A stretch of DNA of 35,108 nt from Bacteroidales bacterium UBA3696 (GTDB lineage: Bacteria; Bacteroidota; Bacteroidia; Bacteroidales; Paludibacteraceae), in the NCBI GenBank assembly GCA_002372135.1, contig DFIN01000036.1:5692-40799 (forward strand), read 5' to 3'. The notes beneath the pieces were generated by a model. It worked only from the letters and a program-made list of their open reading frames with translations, did not search any database and had not been told where the DNA came from. A program made the translations under genes and the position numbers. This document shows, one piece after another, positions 1 to 7,061 of the stretch. Position 1 is the first letter of the stretch; each line of letters begins with the position of its first letter.

Positions 1-108
1 AAAGAGCTTCGCCGTCGTCAGCAGTTCAACAAACCCAGCGAAATCAAACGCGAAAAGATGCAACATGCCATCTACGTTCAGCAGATGCATGCTCACGACG
101 ATATGTAA
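1..108 (+). CDS. rpsU: 30S ribosomal protein S21, C-terminal part (cut by window edge)
   Basis: Only the last 35 codons are present, ending at TAA 106-108. The reading begins KELRRRQQFNKPSEIKREKM, which matches the basic C-terminal half of bacterial S21 (KELRRRQxFxKPSxxKRxK) that binds the 30S subunit near the 3' end of 16S rRNA. The tail (HAHDDM) is short and acidic. The gene faces htpG and is followed directly by a strong hairpin terminator. Recognition rests on a short fragment, but the motif is distinctive. The start and promoter lie outside the window. Confidence 0.85.
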   Translation, partial: KELRRRQQFNKPSEIKREKMQHAIYVQQMHAHDDM

Positions 109-129
109 TTATCGTCATTCGTTAAAGCG

Positions 130-171
130 ACAAAAACGCGAGCGGAACATTTGTTCCGCCCGCGTTTTTGT
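130..171. terminator. Bidirectional intrinsic terminator between rpsU and htpG
   Basis: An inverted repeat with 20-base arms (130-149 and 152-171) has one mismatch and a 2-base centre. The stem core is GC rich (GCGGAACA/TGTTCCGC). It is flanked by A-runs on the left and T-runs on the right, so an RNA from either strand ends in a U-rich tract. It lies 21 bases after the rpsU stop and 40 bases after the htpG stop, which is where convergent genes would share a terminator. Confidence 0.85.
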
Positions 172-211
172 AATGACTTGTTAGAGACGTTTTTGGCTTT
201 TCGCCCTCTTA

Positions 212-2176
212 TTAGAGCAATTGAATGCTGCGGTTGACGAATTTAGCCAAGGCTTCGCCTTTTAGTTGACCTGAGGCTAATAGAGCGATGTCGGTGAGCT
301 GGTGCAGACGTTCGTCCTGACCTGACAATGTCCATACTGTTTTGCGGACAGTTTCTTTTACGGGTTCGGCATTTTCCTCTTTTTGCTTGTCATCTTGGGG
401 TTTCTCCACCTCTTCTTCTACTTCTTCGCTGGTCATTTTTGCTATCAGATCTTGTATGAGCGGGTGGGAAGTATTGATAACAAGGTTGTATTGGTCAGGC
501 ATCTCGCCGTAGAAGGATATGCCTTGTTGGTGTTGCGACATCTCTTTCATGCGTCGCATAAATTCGTTTTGCGTCAGGAATACGGGGAGAGCATCGTCTG
601 CGGCTGCCTCAAAAGTCACGTAGTAGTTAAGTTTTTGGTCGGTAGGCAGAATGCTTTCAAAGGCTTTTCGTATTCCTTCTTTTTGTTCGTCGGTGTAATC
701 GTCCTTTTTCTGTTCGTCTTTACGGATGAGGTTCTCCAATACATCGCTATCAATTCGTACAAAGCGCAGTTTGTCATTCTTTTGCTCCAATTGTGACATA
801 GCGTGCACGTCCAGTTCACCATCCATTAGCAGTACATCGTATCCCTTTGCACGCGCCCGCTCAATGTGGGTGTAGTTGCTGTCAGCGTTTTGCGTATAAA
901 GGGCAATCAGGTTGCCGTCTTTATCGGTTTGGTTGGCTTTGATTTTCTCCTTATAGGCTTCCAAGTTGTAGTATTCGCCATCGATGTTCTTGAATTGTGC
1001 AAATCCGATGGCGCGTTCGTAGAACTTCTCGTCGGTCAGCATACCATATTGGATAAAGAGGCGGATGTCATTCCATTTCTTTTCGAAGTCGGCTTTGTCG
1101 TTTTTATAGAGTTCAGATAGTTTGTCTGCCACTTTCTTGGTAATATGCGACGATATTTTCTTTACGTTATTATCACTTTGCAGGTAGGAACGGCTTACAT
1201 TGAGGGGGATGTCCGGCGAATCAATCACGCCATGGAGCAAGGTGAGGTATTGGGGAACAATGTTTTCTACCTCATCCGTTACAAACACTTGGTTGCAGTA
1301 TAGTTGAATCTTGTTTCGCTGAATGTCCAGATTGTTCTTGATGCGCGGGAAATAGAGTATGCCGGTCAGGTGGAAGGGATAGTCCACGTTGAGGTGTATC
1401 CAGAAAAGGGGCTCGTCCATTTGCATCGGGTAAAGTTTCCTATAGAAGGCTTTGTAATCTTCGTCTTTCAGTTCGGCGGGCTTGCGTGTCCATGCGGGGG
1501 TCGTATCATTGATGATGTTCTCCTCGTCTGTTTCCACTTGTTTGCCGTCTTTCCATTCTTTCTTCTTGCCGAAGGCTATTTCAACGGGCAGGAATTGGCA
1601 GTACTTGTGCAATAAGCCTTCGATAGTGGCATCTTCCAAGTATTGTTCAAACTCCGAGTTGATGTGGAGCACGATATCCGTACCCCGTTCGGCTTTGATG
1701 GTATCTTCCATTTCGTAGGTCGTTTCGCCGGAGCAGGACCAATGCACGGCTTTGGCTTCGTCCTTGTAACTGAGTGAGAAAATTTCCACTTTGTCGCTGA
1801 CCATAAAGGCGGAGTAGAAACCAAGACCAAAATGTCCGATGATGGCTTCTGTTTTATCTTTGTATTTATTGACAAATTCTTCGGCACCGGAGAAGGCTAT
1901 TTGGTTGATGTATTTATCCACCTCCTCGGCAGTCATGCCTATTCCGTGGTCGCTGACGGTGAGGGTCTTTTTGCTTTTATCAATAATAACGCGTACTCGC
2001 GTATCACCCAAGTCTCCTTTCACTTCGCCTACAGAAGATAGGGTACGCAGTTTTTGTGTAGCATCTACGGCATTGCTTATCAATTCACGCAGAAAAATCT
2101 CGTGGTCTGAATACAAGAATTTCTTAATCACCGGAAAAATATTGTCCGATGTTACTCCAATAGTTCCTTTTGACAT
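212..2176 (-). CDS. htpG: Molecular chaperone HtpG (Hsp90 family)
   Basis: This is the cytosolic ATP-dependent chaperone of the Hsp90 family, 654 aa. The GHKL ATPase domain is at the N-terminus: helix ELISNAVDA (residues 31-39) carries the catalytic Glu31 and Mg-binding Asn35, followed by DHGIGM and the lid motif GHFGLGFYSAFMVSDKV. A middle domain and a C-terminal dimerisation domain follow. An acidic and basic low-complexity insert (EEVEEEVEKPQDDKQKEE) lies near residue 600. The start at 2176 gives MSKGTIGVTSDN, the usual N-terminus of Bacteroidales HtpG. The gene appears monocistronic. I could not find a good TTTG/TAnnTTTG promoter upstream. Instead, two inverted repeats occupy the gap at 2263-2304, so control may differ from its neighbours. 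Confidence 0.97.
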   Translation of the reverse strand: MSKGTIGVTSDNIFPVIKKFLYSDHEIFLRELISNAVDATQKLRTLSSVGEVKGDLGDTRVRVIIDKSKKTLTVSDHGIGMTAEEVDKYINQIAFSGAEEFVNKYKDKTEAIIGHFGLGFYSAFMVSDKVEIFSLSYKDEAKAVHWSCSGETTYEMEDTIKAERGTDIVLHINSEFEQYLEDATIEGLLHKYCQFLPVEIAFGKKKEWKDGKQVETDEENIINDTTPAWTRKPAELKDEDYKAFYRKLYPMQMDEPLFWIHLNVDYPFHLTGILYFPRIKNNLDIQRNKIQLYCNQVFVTDEVENIVPQYLTLLHGVIDSPDIPLNVSRSYLQSDNNVKKISSHITKKVADKLSELYKNDKADFEKKWNDIRLFIQYGMLTDEKFYERAIGFAQFKNIDGEYYNLEAYKEKIKANQTDKDGNLIALYTQNADSNYTHIERARAKGYDVLLMDGELDVHAMSQLEQKNDKLRFVRIDSDVLENLIRKDEQKKDDYTDEQKEGIRKAFESILPTDQKLNYYVTFEAAADDALPVFLTQNEFMRRMKEMSQHQQGISFYGEMPDQYNLVINTSHPLIQDLIAKMTSEEVEEEVEKPQDDKQKEENAEPVKETVRKTVWTLSGQDERLHQLTDIALLASGQLKGEALAKFVNRSIQLL

Positions 2177-2262
2177 AGTATATTGTTGTTTAGAAGTTAA
2201 TTCAACGGCTCTTTATAAGAGTTTTATGCGTTGATAAGCAGGCAAAGATTGTGCCAAATCGG

Positions 2263-2276
2263 GTAGAATGTTCTAC
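2263..2276. repeat. Short inverted repeat upstream of htpG
   Basis: The sequence GTAGAATGTTCTAC has perfect 6-base arms around a 2-base centre, about 90 bases upstream of the htpG start. It could be an operator or the base of a small hairpin. It is not the CIRCE element (TTAGCACTC-N9-GAGTGCTAA). Function is unknown. Confidence 0.4.
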
Positions 2277-2289
2277 AAGAGCAGCGCAC

Positions 2290-2304
2290 CTGCCAAAATG
2301 GCAG
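2290..2304. repeat. Short hairpin (CTGCCA/TGGCAG) between htpG and the lipoprotein gene
   Basis: Six-base perfect arms enclose a 3-base loop (CTGCCA-AAA-TGGCAG). It lies 30 bases past the stop of the minus-strand lipoprotein gene, so it could help end that transcript. No T-run follows on the minus strand, so it is a poor intrinsic terminator. It may equally belong to htpG regulation. Confidence 0.35.
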
Positions 2305-2334
2305 ATGAGCAATCATGAGATGTAGGTGTAGGGG

Positions 2335-3702
2335 TTACCAATCAACCGAATTGAGACGGCAGCGATAGATGTCGTTGTGGAATTGTGAATGCGATTGGCC
2401 GCCAAAGAGATAGATGTACTCACCTACTTGGATGGCTGACTGTCGATAGCGCATCGAAACCGTTGCGGGCAAGGGCAGTTGATTGGCGGTAATGGGTGTA
2501 TAGAAAAGCCCTTCTGATTCGGATGAACAGATGGAATACCAACTGCCGTCTGTTTGAATACCGCCGAAGCGAATGAGTCGGTGGTTGTAGGCCACGATGG
2601 TTGCTCCGGCAATGGGTGATTGGGGATAATTAGGGGTATCGATGTTGATGATTCGGAATTGTTGTCCAGCTTGTTCGATAGACCAACAAGCGGAAAGCAT
2701 TTTTCCGTTTTTATCAAATCCCCCTTGTAGTAGGGCATGACGGCTGCCGTTGTTGGATGTAAAGACGACGGCTGCAAAGTCGCTGACGGGCAGAGAGGTG
2801 TCGGAAATCAGATAAGTCAGTTGAAGAGTCTCTGCATTGAGATAACCTAAATAAGTAGTGTCTTCTTTTTGAGCAACTACCCATAGGTATTGTCCAAAAC
2901 TCATCAGCGTGGCTCGAATAGTCCAACCCTGCGTATGTAGAGCAGTAGCGGTCCAAGCGGAACCTTCTTCTGATAGGTAGAGTGTACTATCTTGTATGTA
3001 AGCAAATTGTAGGGTGGTACTATCCACTACGATTTGCCGTATGTCTGCTGTGGCAGGAAGACCATTGACAGTTGTTTCATCAGTCCACGTGTAGGCATCT
3101 GCTGAATGGGTAACGGCAAGCGATTGTCCATCGGAAAGGAATGTGTAGAATGTTTGATTCGTATAGAGAGTATAACTTGCTCTTGGTATGGGAGTCAATT
3201 GGGTAAGGATGGTATCCACGCGATACAAATCTGGATCTATTTGGTGAGCATAAGCCACTATGCGGTAGTATTTTTCGTGCTTGCGGTCGGCGGAATAGAC
3301 ACGTAAATAAACGGGTTGGCGGGTCAGGTTGACCGTATCACTGCCGGTATAAATGAAGCTGGTGTCGCCTATATAATAGATGGCAGCAGCAGGGCGTGAA
3401 GTAAATGTTACTTTGGGTATGACACTGTCTAACGGAGTGCCAAAAAGCAGGGAATCTGAGTTGGCAGGTGCAATGAGACCTGTGTCAATGCGGTTGTCCA
3501 CAGTGAAAGAGGCTATGGCTAACCCGGGGAAACTATCGTTGGCAGTAAGGGCAAATGTTCGGACGGTAGCATCTGTGGTGTCGTAGGTAATCGTGGACGT
3601 TGATTTGGATGAGCAGGCGGATAACGCCAGAAGGGCGATTACAGTGATAGCAAGGCTGATTAGGCGAAACGAACCGCCGGATGCAAAAGTGTTGGTATGC
3701 AT
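2335..3702 (-). CDS. DUF6242-like surface lipoprotein with C-terminal Kelch-type repeats
   Basis: A 455-aa lipoprotein of unknown function, resembling the Bacteroidales DUF6242 family. Residues 12-29 form a signal peptide ending in the lipobox LSAC with Cys30, so it is probably lipidated and outer-membrane or surface bound. The N-terminal third resembles an immunoglobulin-like adhesin module (values 'CSSKSTSTITYDTTDATVRTF' region onward). The C-terminal two thirds look like a beta-propeller: HRLIRFGGIQTDGSWY and GEYIYLFGGQSHSQFHNDIYR are Kelch-like blades. The frame is open up to 3768, but the promoter at 3730-3761 lies inside that extension, so transcription begins after it. I therefore chose the ATG at 3702. 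The family call is from memory of sequence style; the lipoprotein and propeller readings are firmer. Confidence 0.8.
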   Translation of the reverse strand: MHTNTFASGGSFRLISLAITVIALLALSACSSKSTSTITYDTTDATVRTFALTANDSFPGLAIASFTVDNRIDTGLIAPANSDSLLFGTPLDSVIPKVTFTSRPAAAIYYIGDTSFIYTGSDTVNLTRQPVYLRVYSADRKHEKYYRIVAYAHQIDPDLYRVDTILTQLTPIPRASYTLYTNQTFYTFLSDGQSLAVTHSADAYTWTDETTVNGLPATADIRQIVVDSTTLQFAYIQDSTLYLSEEGSAWTATALHTQGWTIRATLMSFGQYLWVVAQKEDTTYLGYLNAETLQLTYLISDTSLPVSDFAAVVFTSNNGSRHALLQGGFDKNGKMLSACWSIEQAGQQFRIINIDTPNYPQSPIAGATIVAYNHRLIRFGGIQTDGSWYSICSSESEGLFYTPITANQLPLPATVSMRYRQSAIQVGEYIYLFGGQSHSQFHNDIYRCRLNSVDW

Positions 3703-3729
3703 AGACAAAGTATAGGCACAAAATTTGCG

Positions 3730-3761
3730 CAAAGGTAAATCAATATTTGCTCTCTTGCAAA
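3730..3761 (-). promoter_or_regulatory. Bacteroidota promoter for the DUF6242-like lipoprotein gene
   Basis: Read on the minus strand: TTTG (3758-3761), 20 bases, TACCTTTG (3730-3737). This is an exact match to the -33/-7 consensus TTTG-N19-21-TAnnTTTG used by the primary sigma factor of this phylum. The expected start of transcription is near 3723, giving a leader of about 20 bases to the ATG at 3702. It overlaps the opposite promoter at 3746-3776. Confidence 0.75.
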
Positions 3762-3776
3762 TTTGCACTACTTTTG
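3746..3776 (+). promoter_or_regulatory. Bacteroidota promoter for the 5-formyltetrahydrofolate cyclo-ligase gene
   Basis: TTTG (3746-3749), 19 bases, TACTTTTG (3769-3776): an exact -33/-7 match. The expected transcription start is near 3783, about 20 bases before the ATG at 3803. It shares 16 bases with the divergent promoter at 3730-3761. A perfect 12-base palindrome sits between its two boxes. Confidence 0.75.
3756..3767. repeat. Perfect 12-bp palindrome within overlapping divergent promoters
   Basis: TGCAAATTTGCA is its own reverse complement. It covers the -33 box of the minus-strand promoter and fills the spacer of the plus-strand promoter, the position expected for an operator able to block both. 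No regulator gene is adjacent, and part of the symmetry may follow from the AT-rich promoter boxes. Confidence 0.5.
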
Positions 3777-3802
3777 CGCGCTAAAATTTAAGTCTTACAT
3801 AT

Positions 3803-4405
3803 ATGTTGTTTGAGAGCCAGATTCTAGACATTATGCGCAATATGCCTAAAAACAAGATTGAACATGATAAAGAGCAGTTGCGCGGATTGGATTCGCAGCG
3901 TCGTCGTGTGATGAGCGAGCAGGAAGTGAAGTCGGACTCACGGAAAATTGTGGAGCAGATTGAACGAATGCAGTGTTGGAAAGATGCCAAGACGGTGATG
4001 CTCTATTATCCGATTCATAATGAGGTCGATTTGCGACATTTAGTGCATGAGTATGCAGATGAGAAGACGTTCCTGCTTCCAGCTACGGTGGGTGGTCATC
4101 AGATTGAGGTGCGAGTTTATGAGAAAAATCGCCCTTTGAAAAAAGGGCGATTTGGTATTCCCGAACCGGACACGGAAGTTTGGAAAGGGGATATAGACCT
4201 AATATTGGTACCGGGCGTGGCTTTTGATAAGAATCTCTATCGTTTAGGTCGCGGCGGCGGCTACTACGACCGTTTCTTGAAACATTATAGCAAGAGCCTG
4301 AAGATAGGTGTCTGCTATGAGTTCCAGTTGCATAAGGACTTACCTACCCAGATATTTGATATACGGATGGATCGAGTGGTTACTCCTGATCAAACCATTG
4401 GATAG
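3803..4405 (+). CDS. 5-formyltetrahydrofolate cyclo-ligase (MTHFS family)
   Basis: This enzyme makes 5,10-methenyltetrahydrofolate from 5-formyltetrahydrofolate using ATP, returning the storage folate to one-carbon metabolism in the cytosol. The family signature is clear: basic N-terminal helix (EQLRGLDSQRRRVMS), LYYPIHNEVD in the middle, and the glycine-rich substrate/ATP loop GRGGGYYDRF (residues 149-158). The 200-aa length is slightly above the usual 180-190, because the 3803 ATG adds about 13 residues before MPKNKIEHDKEQLR. ATGs at 3833 and 3842 are possible alternatives. The leader from the promoter at 3746-3776 allows any of the three. The last 26 bases overlap the 3' end of the convergent gene at 4380-5147, with no terminator between them. 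A perfect 12-bp hairpin lies inside the gene at 4126-4153. Confidence 0.93.
   Translation: MLFESQILDIMRNMPKNKIEHDKEQLRGLDSQRRRVMSEQEVKSDSRKIVEQIERMQCWKDAKTVMLYYPIHNEVDLRHLVHEYADEKTFLLPATVGGHQIEVRVYEKNRPLKKGRFGIPEPDTEVWKGDIDLILVPGVAFDKNLYRLGRGGGYYDRFLKHYSKSLKIGVCYEFQLHKDLPTQIFDIRMDRVVTPDQTIG
4126..4153. repeat. Perfect 12-bp hairpin with GAAA loop inside the cyclo-ligase gene
   Basis: AAATCGCCCTTT, loop GAAA, then AAAGGGCGATTT. The stem has 12 uninterrupted base pairs and, on the plus strand, a GNRA-type tetraloop. It encodes residues around KNRPLKKGRFG. No long T-run follows (TTTGG), so it does not look like a terminator. It may affect mRNA stability or translation, or be chance in a Lys/Arg-rich stretch. 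Confidence 0.6.
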
Positions 4406-5147
4406 CCGGTTGAGCTTCCTTTTTTTGCTGAAGAAGGCGGTCGGTAGTTTCCGACAGCCTTTTTTCATGGGGGCGATAGTAGTAGATCAGACCATAGGAT
4501 TGGCAGGCGCGCATGTGGGCATAGGGAAGGAGATTCTTGTAGTAACTATCCACTTGATTCCAAATATCTAAGATGATGCGGTCTGCTTCTTCGCGCAAAC
4601 CGGTTAGATCTTCGGTAATGCGACTCTCGGTTTTTTTATGGAAATCTTGATCCACCTGTTTGTCGCGAAAGATGTCGTAATACACCTTTACTTTTTGGAT
4701 ACTGGGGTTTTGCAAAGGGTAACCACCTTGCGCAATGCGTTGTTCTTCACCCTCTATAATATTCTTTCCCCATACTAAGATGTCCTCTTCCGAAGATAAA
4801 TCCGGCAAGATATGACTATTAGGGTCAAGGTGATACAACTCCTTGCACTGCTTTTTTATCTCGCCTCGTATGATAGTCAGGTTCAGCACCTGGATAAAGT
4901 GAGATATATACATGCGTGCGTTCTGCACGATATGTCGATAGTCCTTATTGGACGATACGCGCGTGCGAAAATTGTCGTGATAACGGCTGACAGCACTCTC
5001 AAAACGCAGCAAAAAGTTGCGGGCTTGCGACTGTGTATGGTAGGCAAGGACTTGTTCGTTGAAGTCTGCTTCACTGGCGCGCTGAATGGCAGTTTGCAGG
5101 GCTTTAAGACGCATTTGGTCCGTATTGGGTAAGCGGCGATAGGGCAT
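4380..5147 (-). CDS. Conserved Bacteroidales protein of unknown function
   Basis: I do not recognise a named domain in these 255 aa. The protein has no signal peptide or membrane segment, so it is probably cytosolic. It is rich in charged and aromatic residues and looks largely alpha-helical (SQARNFLLRFESAVSRYHDNF, then NARMYISHFIQVLNLTII). A C-terminal segment (ILDIWNQVDSYYKNL, then YGLIYYYRPHEKR) is unusually rich in Tyr. It begins 20 bases after the prenyl synthase stop and so is the last gene of the phosphohexomutase-ddl-prenyl synthase operon. Its 3' end overlaps the convergent cyclo-ligase gene by 26 bases. A role linked to envelope precursor synthesis would be guesswork from position alone. 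Confidence 0.85.
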   Translation of the reverse strand: MPYRRLPNTDQMRLKALQTAIQRASEADFNEQVLAYHTQSQARNFLLRFESAVSRYHDNFRTRVSSNKDYRHIVQNARMYISHFIQVLNLTIIRGEIKKQCKELYHLDPNSHILPDLSSEEDILVWGKNIIEGEEQRIAQGGYPLQNPSIQKVKVYYDIFRDKQVDQDFHKKTESRITEDLTGLREEADRIILDIWNQVDSYYKNLLPYAHMRACQSYGLIYYYRPHEKRLSETTDRLLQQKKEAQPAIQWFDQE

Positions 5148-5167
5148 AATCGTATTCCTTTTAATCT

Positions 5168-6142
5168 TTATAATATACGGCAGACGAGGGAGTTGGCGAG
5201 GTCACGCAGACGGCTATTGGCTTCGTTGTCAGGTAAGGCTTGCAGGCAAAGTAGCGCTTGGTTGGTATAGTCAGCAATCGTTTGTTCTGCCGCTTGGCGA
5301 ACACATAGTTTGTCGTAAATAGCAGTAACACAGGTTATTCTCTCACTATCGGACAGTGATGAGGAAGTAAGGGTATCAATCAGTTGATTGCGTGTGATGT
5401 TATCTGCTTTTTGCAAGGCGGTGAGCAGCATATACGTTTTTTTCCCGCAAAGGATATCCCCACCGATGGCTTTTCCGAAAGTCTTTTCGTCTCCATAGAC
5501 ATCCAACAAGTCGTCTTGTATCTGAAAGGCCAATCCGAGGTAGATGCCATAGTCAAACAGATGTTGTTGTGCGTCAATGTCCGCCCCTGCTACATAGGCA
5601 CCCATTCGCAGGGCATACGCCAACAAGAGTGCTGTCTTGAGACGAATCATGTGGAGGTACTCGTCCAGCGTAACGAGTTCGCGCTGTTCAAAGTCCATGT
5701 CGAACTGTTGTCCTTCGCAGATGCCCGTTGCCATGTCGTTGAACATGCGTAGCACCTCAGACAGTTTGTCTTCACGGATGCGGGATAGCAATCTATATGC
5801 CTCGATCATCATCTGGTCGCCGGACAGAATGGCGGTATTCTCGTTCCAACGGACATGTACAGTAGGTCTGCCACGACGAACAGCAGCCTTGTCCATCACA
5901 TCGTCGTGCAACAAAGTGAAGTTGTGAAACACTTCAAGTGCCAATGCAACGGGTAGTACTTCGTCTTCGTTTCCGCCGAAGAGTTGTGCTCCCAACAAGG
6001 CTAACTGTGGGCGCAAGCGTTTGCCGCCTGATGCGAGGGTATAAGAAATGGGTTCGTATAGTCCTGCCGGTTCTGCGGGGAACGAAAGTGCGGCTATTTG
6101 CTTATTGAGGTCAATCATGGTGTTTTTGTATGCTGTCTTCAA
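5168..6142 (-). CDS. Polyprenyl synthetase, probably short-chain (farnesyl/geranylgeranyl diphosphate synthase)
   Basis: This trans-isoprenyl diphosphate synthase condenses isopentenyl diphosphate with allylic primers in the cytosol, feeding undecaprenyl carriers and quinone side chains. Visible motifs: GGKRLRP (39-45) binding diphosphate, first Asp-rich motif DDVMD (80-84) followed by RRGRPTVH, and second Asp-rich motif DDLLD (210-214). Phe75 lies five residues before the first Asp with Thr at minus four. By the rules for this family that favours a C15-C20 product over long chains, which is an inference. Length (324 aa) is normal. The start at 6142 overlaps ddl by 32 bases and gives MKTAYKNTMIDLNKQIAALSF, which aligns with my recollection of Bacteroides homologues. 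The ATG at 6118 is an alternative with an 8-base overlap. Confidence 0.93.
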   Translation of the reverse strand: MKTAYKNTMIDLNKQIAALSFPAEPAGLYEPISYTLASGGKRLRPQLALLGAQLFGGNEDEVLPVALALEVFHNFTLLHDDVMDKAAVRRGRPTVHVRWNENTAILSGDQMMIEAYRLLSRIREDKLSEVLRMFNDMATGICEGQQFDMDFEQRELVTLDEYLHMIRLKTALLLAYALRMGAYVAGADIDAQQHLFDYGIYLGLAFQIQDDLLDVYGDEKTFGKAIGGDILCGKKTYMLLTALQKADNITRNQLIDTLTSSSLSDSERITCVTAIYDKLCVRQAAEQTIADYTNQALLCLQALPDNEANSRLRDLANSLVCRIL

Positions 6143-7049
6143 TGATGTCGGTCAGTACATCTCGTATGTCTAAACCGGCAGCACGAACTTGTTGGGGAAT
6201 GAACGAGGTGGCGGTCATACCCGGGGTTGTATTGACTTCAAGCAGGTTGATTTGTCCGTCCTCCGTGATAATATAGTCCGTTCGGATGATACCTTGACAG
6301 CCGAGCAGGTCATACATGCGCAGAGTGAGAGCCTGTATTTGGTCGCGAACAGAGTCGGGAATGCGGGCAGGAGTAATCTCATCGACTTGTCCGTTATACT
6401 TGGCATCATAGTCGAAGAACTCGTTTTCTGTAACTACTTCCGTAACAGGAAAAGCCACGCTTTTGTTACGAGTTTTATAAACTCCGCAAGTTACTTCGGT
6501 ACCTTTCATAAACGATTCGCAGATGACCTCATCGCCTTCTTTGAAGGCTATTTCTATTGCCTCTGATACCTGTTCCACAGTCTTGACCTTTGTGCAACCA
6601 AAACTGCTACCTCCCACATTGCTTTTGATGAAACAAGGTAGTCCCACTTGAGCAATGACCTCTTCATTACTTGGACGCGGGTCATAACGGCGCAGCAGTA
6701 TGCTTTTGGCTATGTGATAGCCAAAGCCTGCCAAATAGTGGTTGCAAGCATACTTGTTGAAGGTGAGAGCCGCAGCCAACACACCGCAACAACTATAGGG
6801 GATACGCATCATGTCGAGATAGCCTTGCAATAGACCGTTCTCGCCAGGAGTACCATGAATAGTGATATAGGCAAAGTCGTAGTCGGCAATGCGATGCAGT
6901 GTCTCAAAATCGGCTCCACGAAGTTCCACTATCTGAGCATCATACCGCTCCTTGTCCAGAAAAGAGAGAATACCTTGTGCACTCCGCAGCGACACCTCGT
7001 ATTCCGAACTGTCCCCTCCTGCTACAATGGCTATCTTACGTTTTGTCAT
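6111..7049 (-). CDS. ddl: D-alanine--D-alanine ligase
   Basis: This cytosolic ATP-grasp ligase joins two D-alanines for the pentapeptide of peptidoglycan, complementing murI further along the window. At 312 aa it has the family's usual length. Visible features: N-terminal AIVAGGDSSEYEVSLRSA (substrate loop with Glu and Ser), ITIHGTPGENGLLQGYLDM, the ATP-binding IKSNVGGSSFGCTKV, and the C-terminal metal and substrate site LLEVNTTPGMTATSFIPQ. Vancomycin-type ligase specificity cannot be judged with certainty here. It lies 12 bases after the phosphohexomutase gene and overlaps the prenyl synthase gene, so the three are almost surely cotranscribed. Confidence 0.96.
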   Translation of the reverse strand: MTKRKIAIVAGGDSSEYEVSLRSAQGILSFLDKERYDAQIVELRGADFETLHRIADYDFAYITIHGTPGENGLLQGYLDMMRIPYSCCGVLAAALTFNKYACNHYLAGFGYHIAKSILLRRYDPRPSNEEVIAQVGLPCFIKSNVGGSSFGCTKVKTVEQVSEAIEIAFKEGDEVICESFMKGTEVTCGVYKTRNKSVAFPVTEVVTENEFFDYDAKYNGQVDEITPARIPDSVRDQIQALTLRMYDLLGCQGIIRTDYIITEDGQINLLEVNTTPGMTATSFIPQQVRAAGLDIRDVLTDIIEDSIQKHHD

Positions 7050-7061
7050 AGTCTGATTTGT

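Noticed and set aside
3703..3768. N-terminal extension of the DUF6242-like lipoprotein
   Set aside because: The promoter boxes lie inside it, and removing it yields a proper lipoprotein signal peptide.
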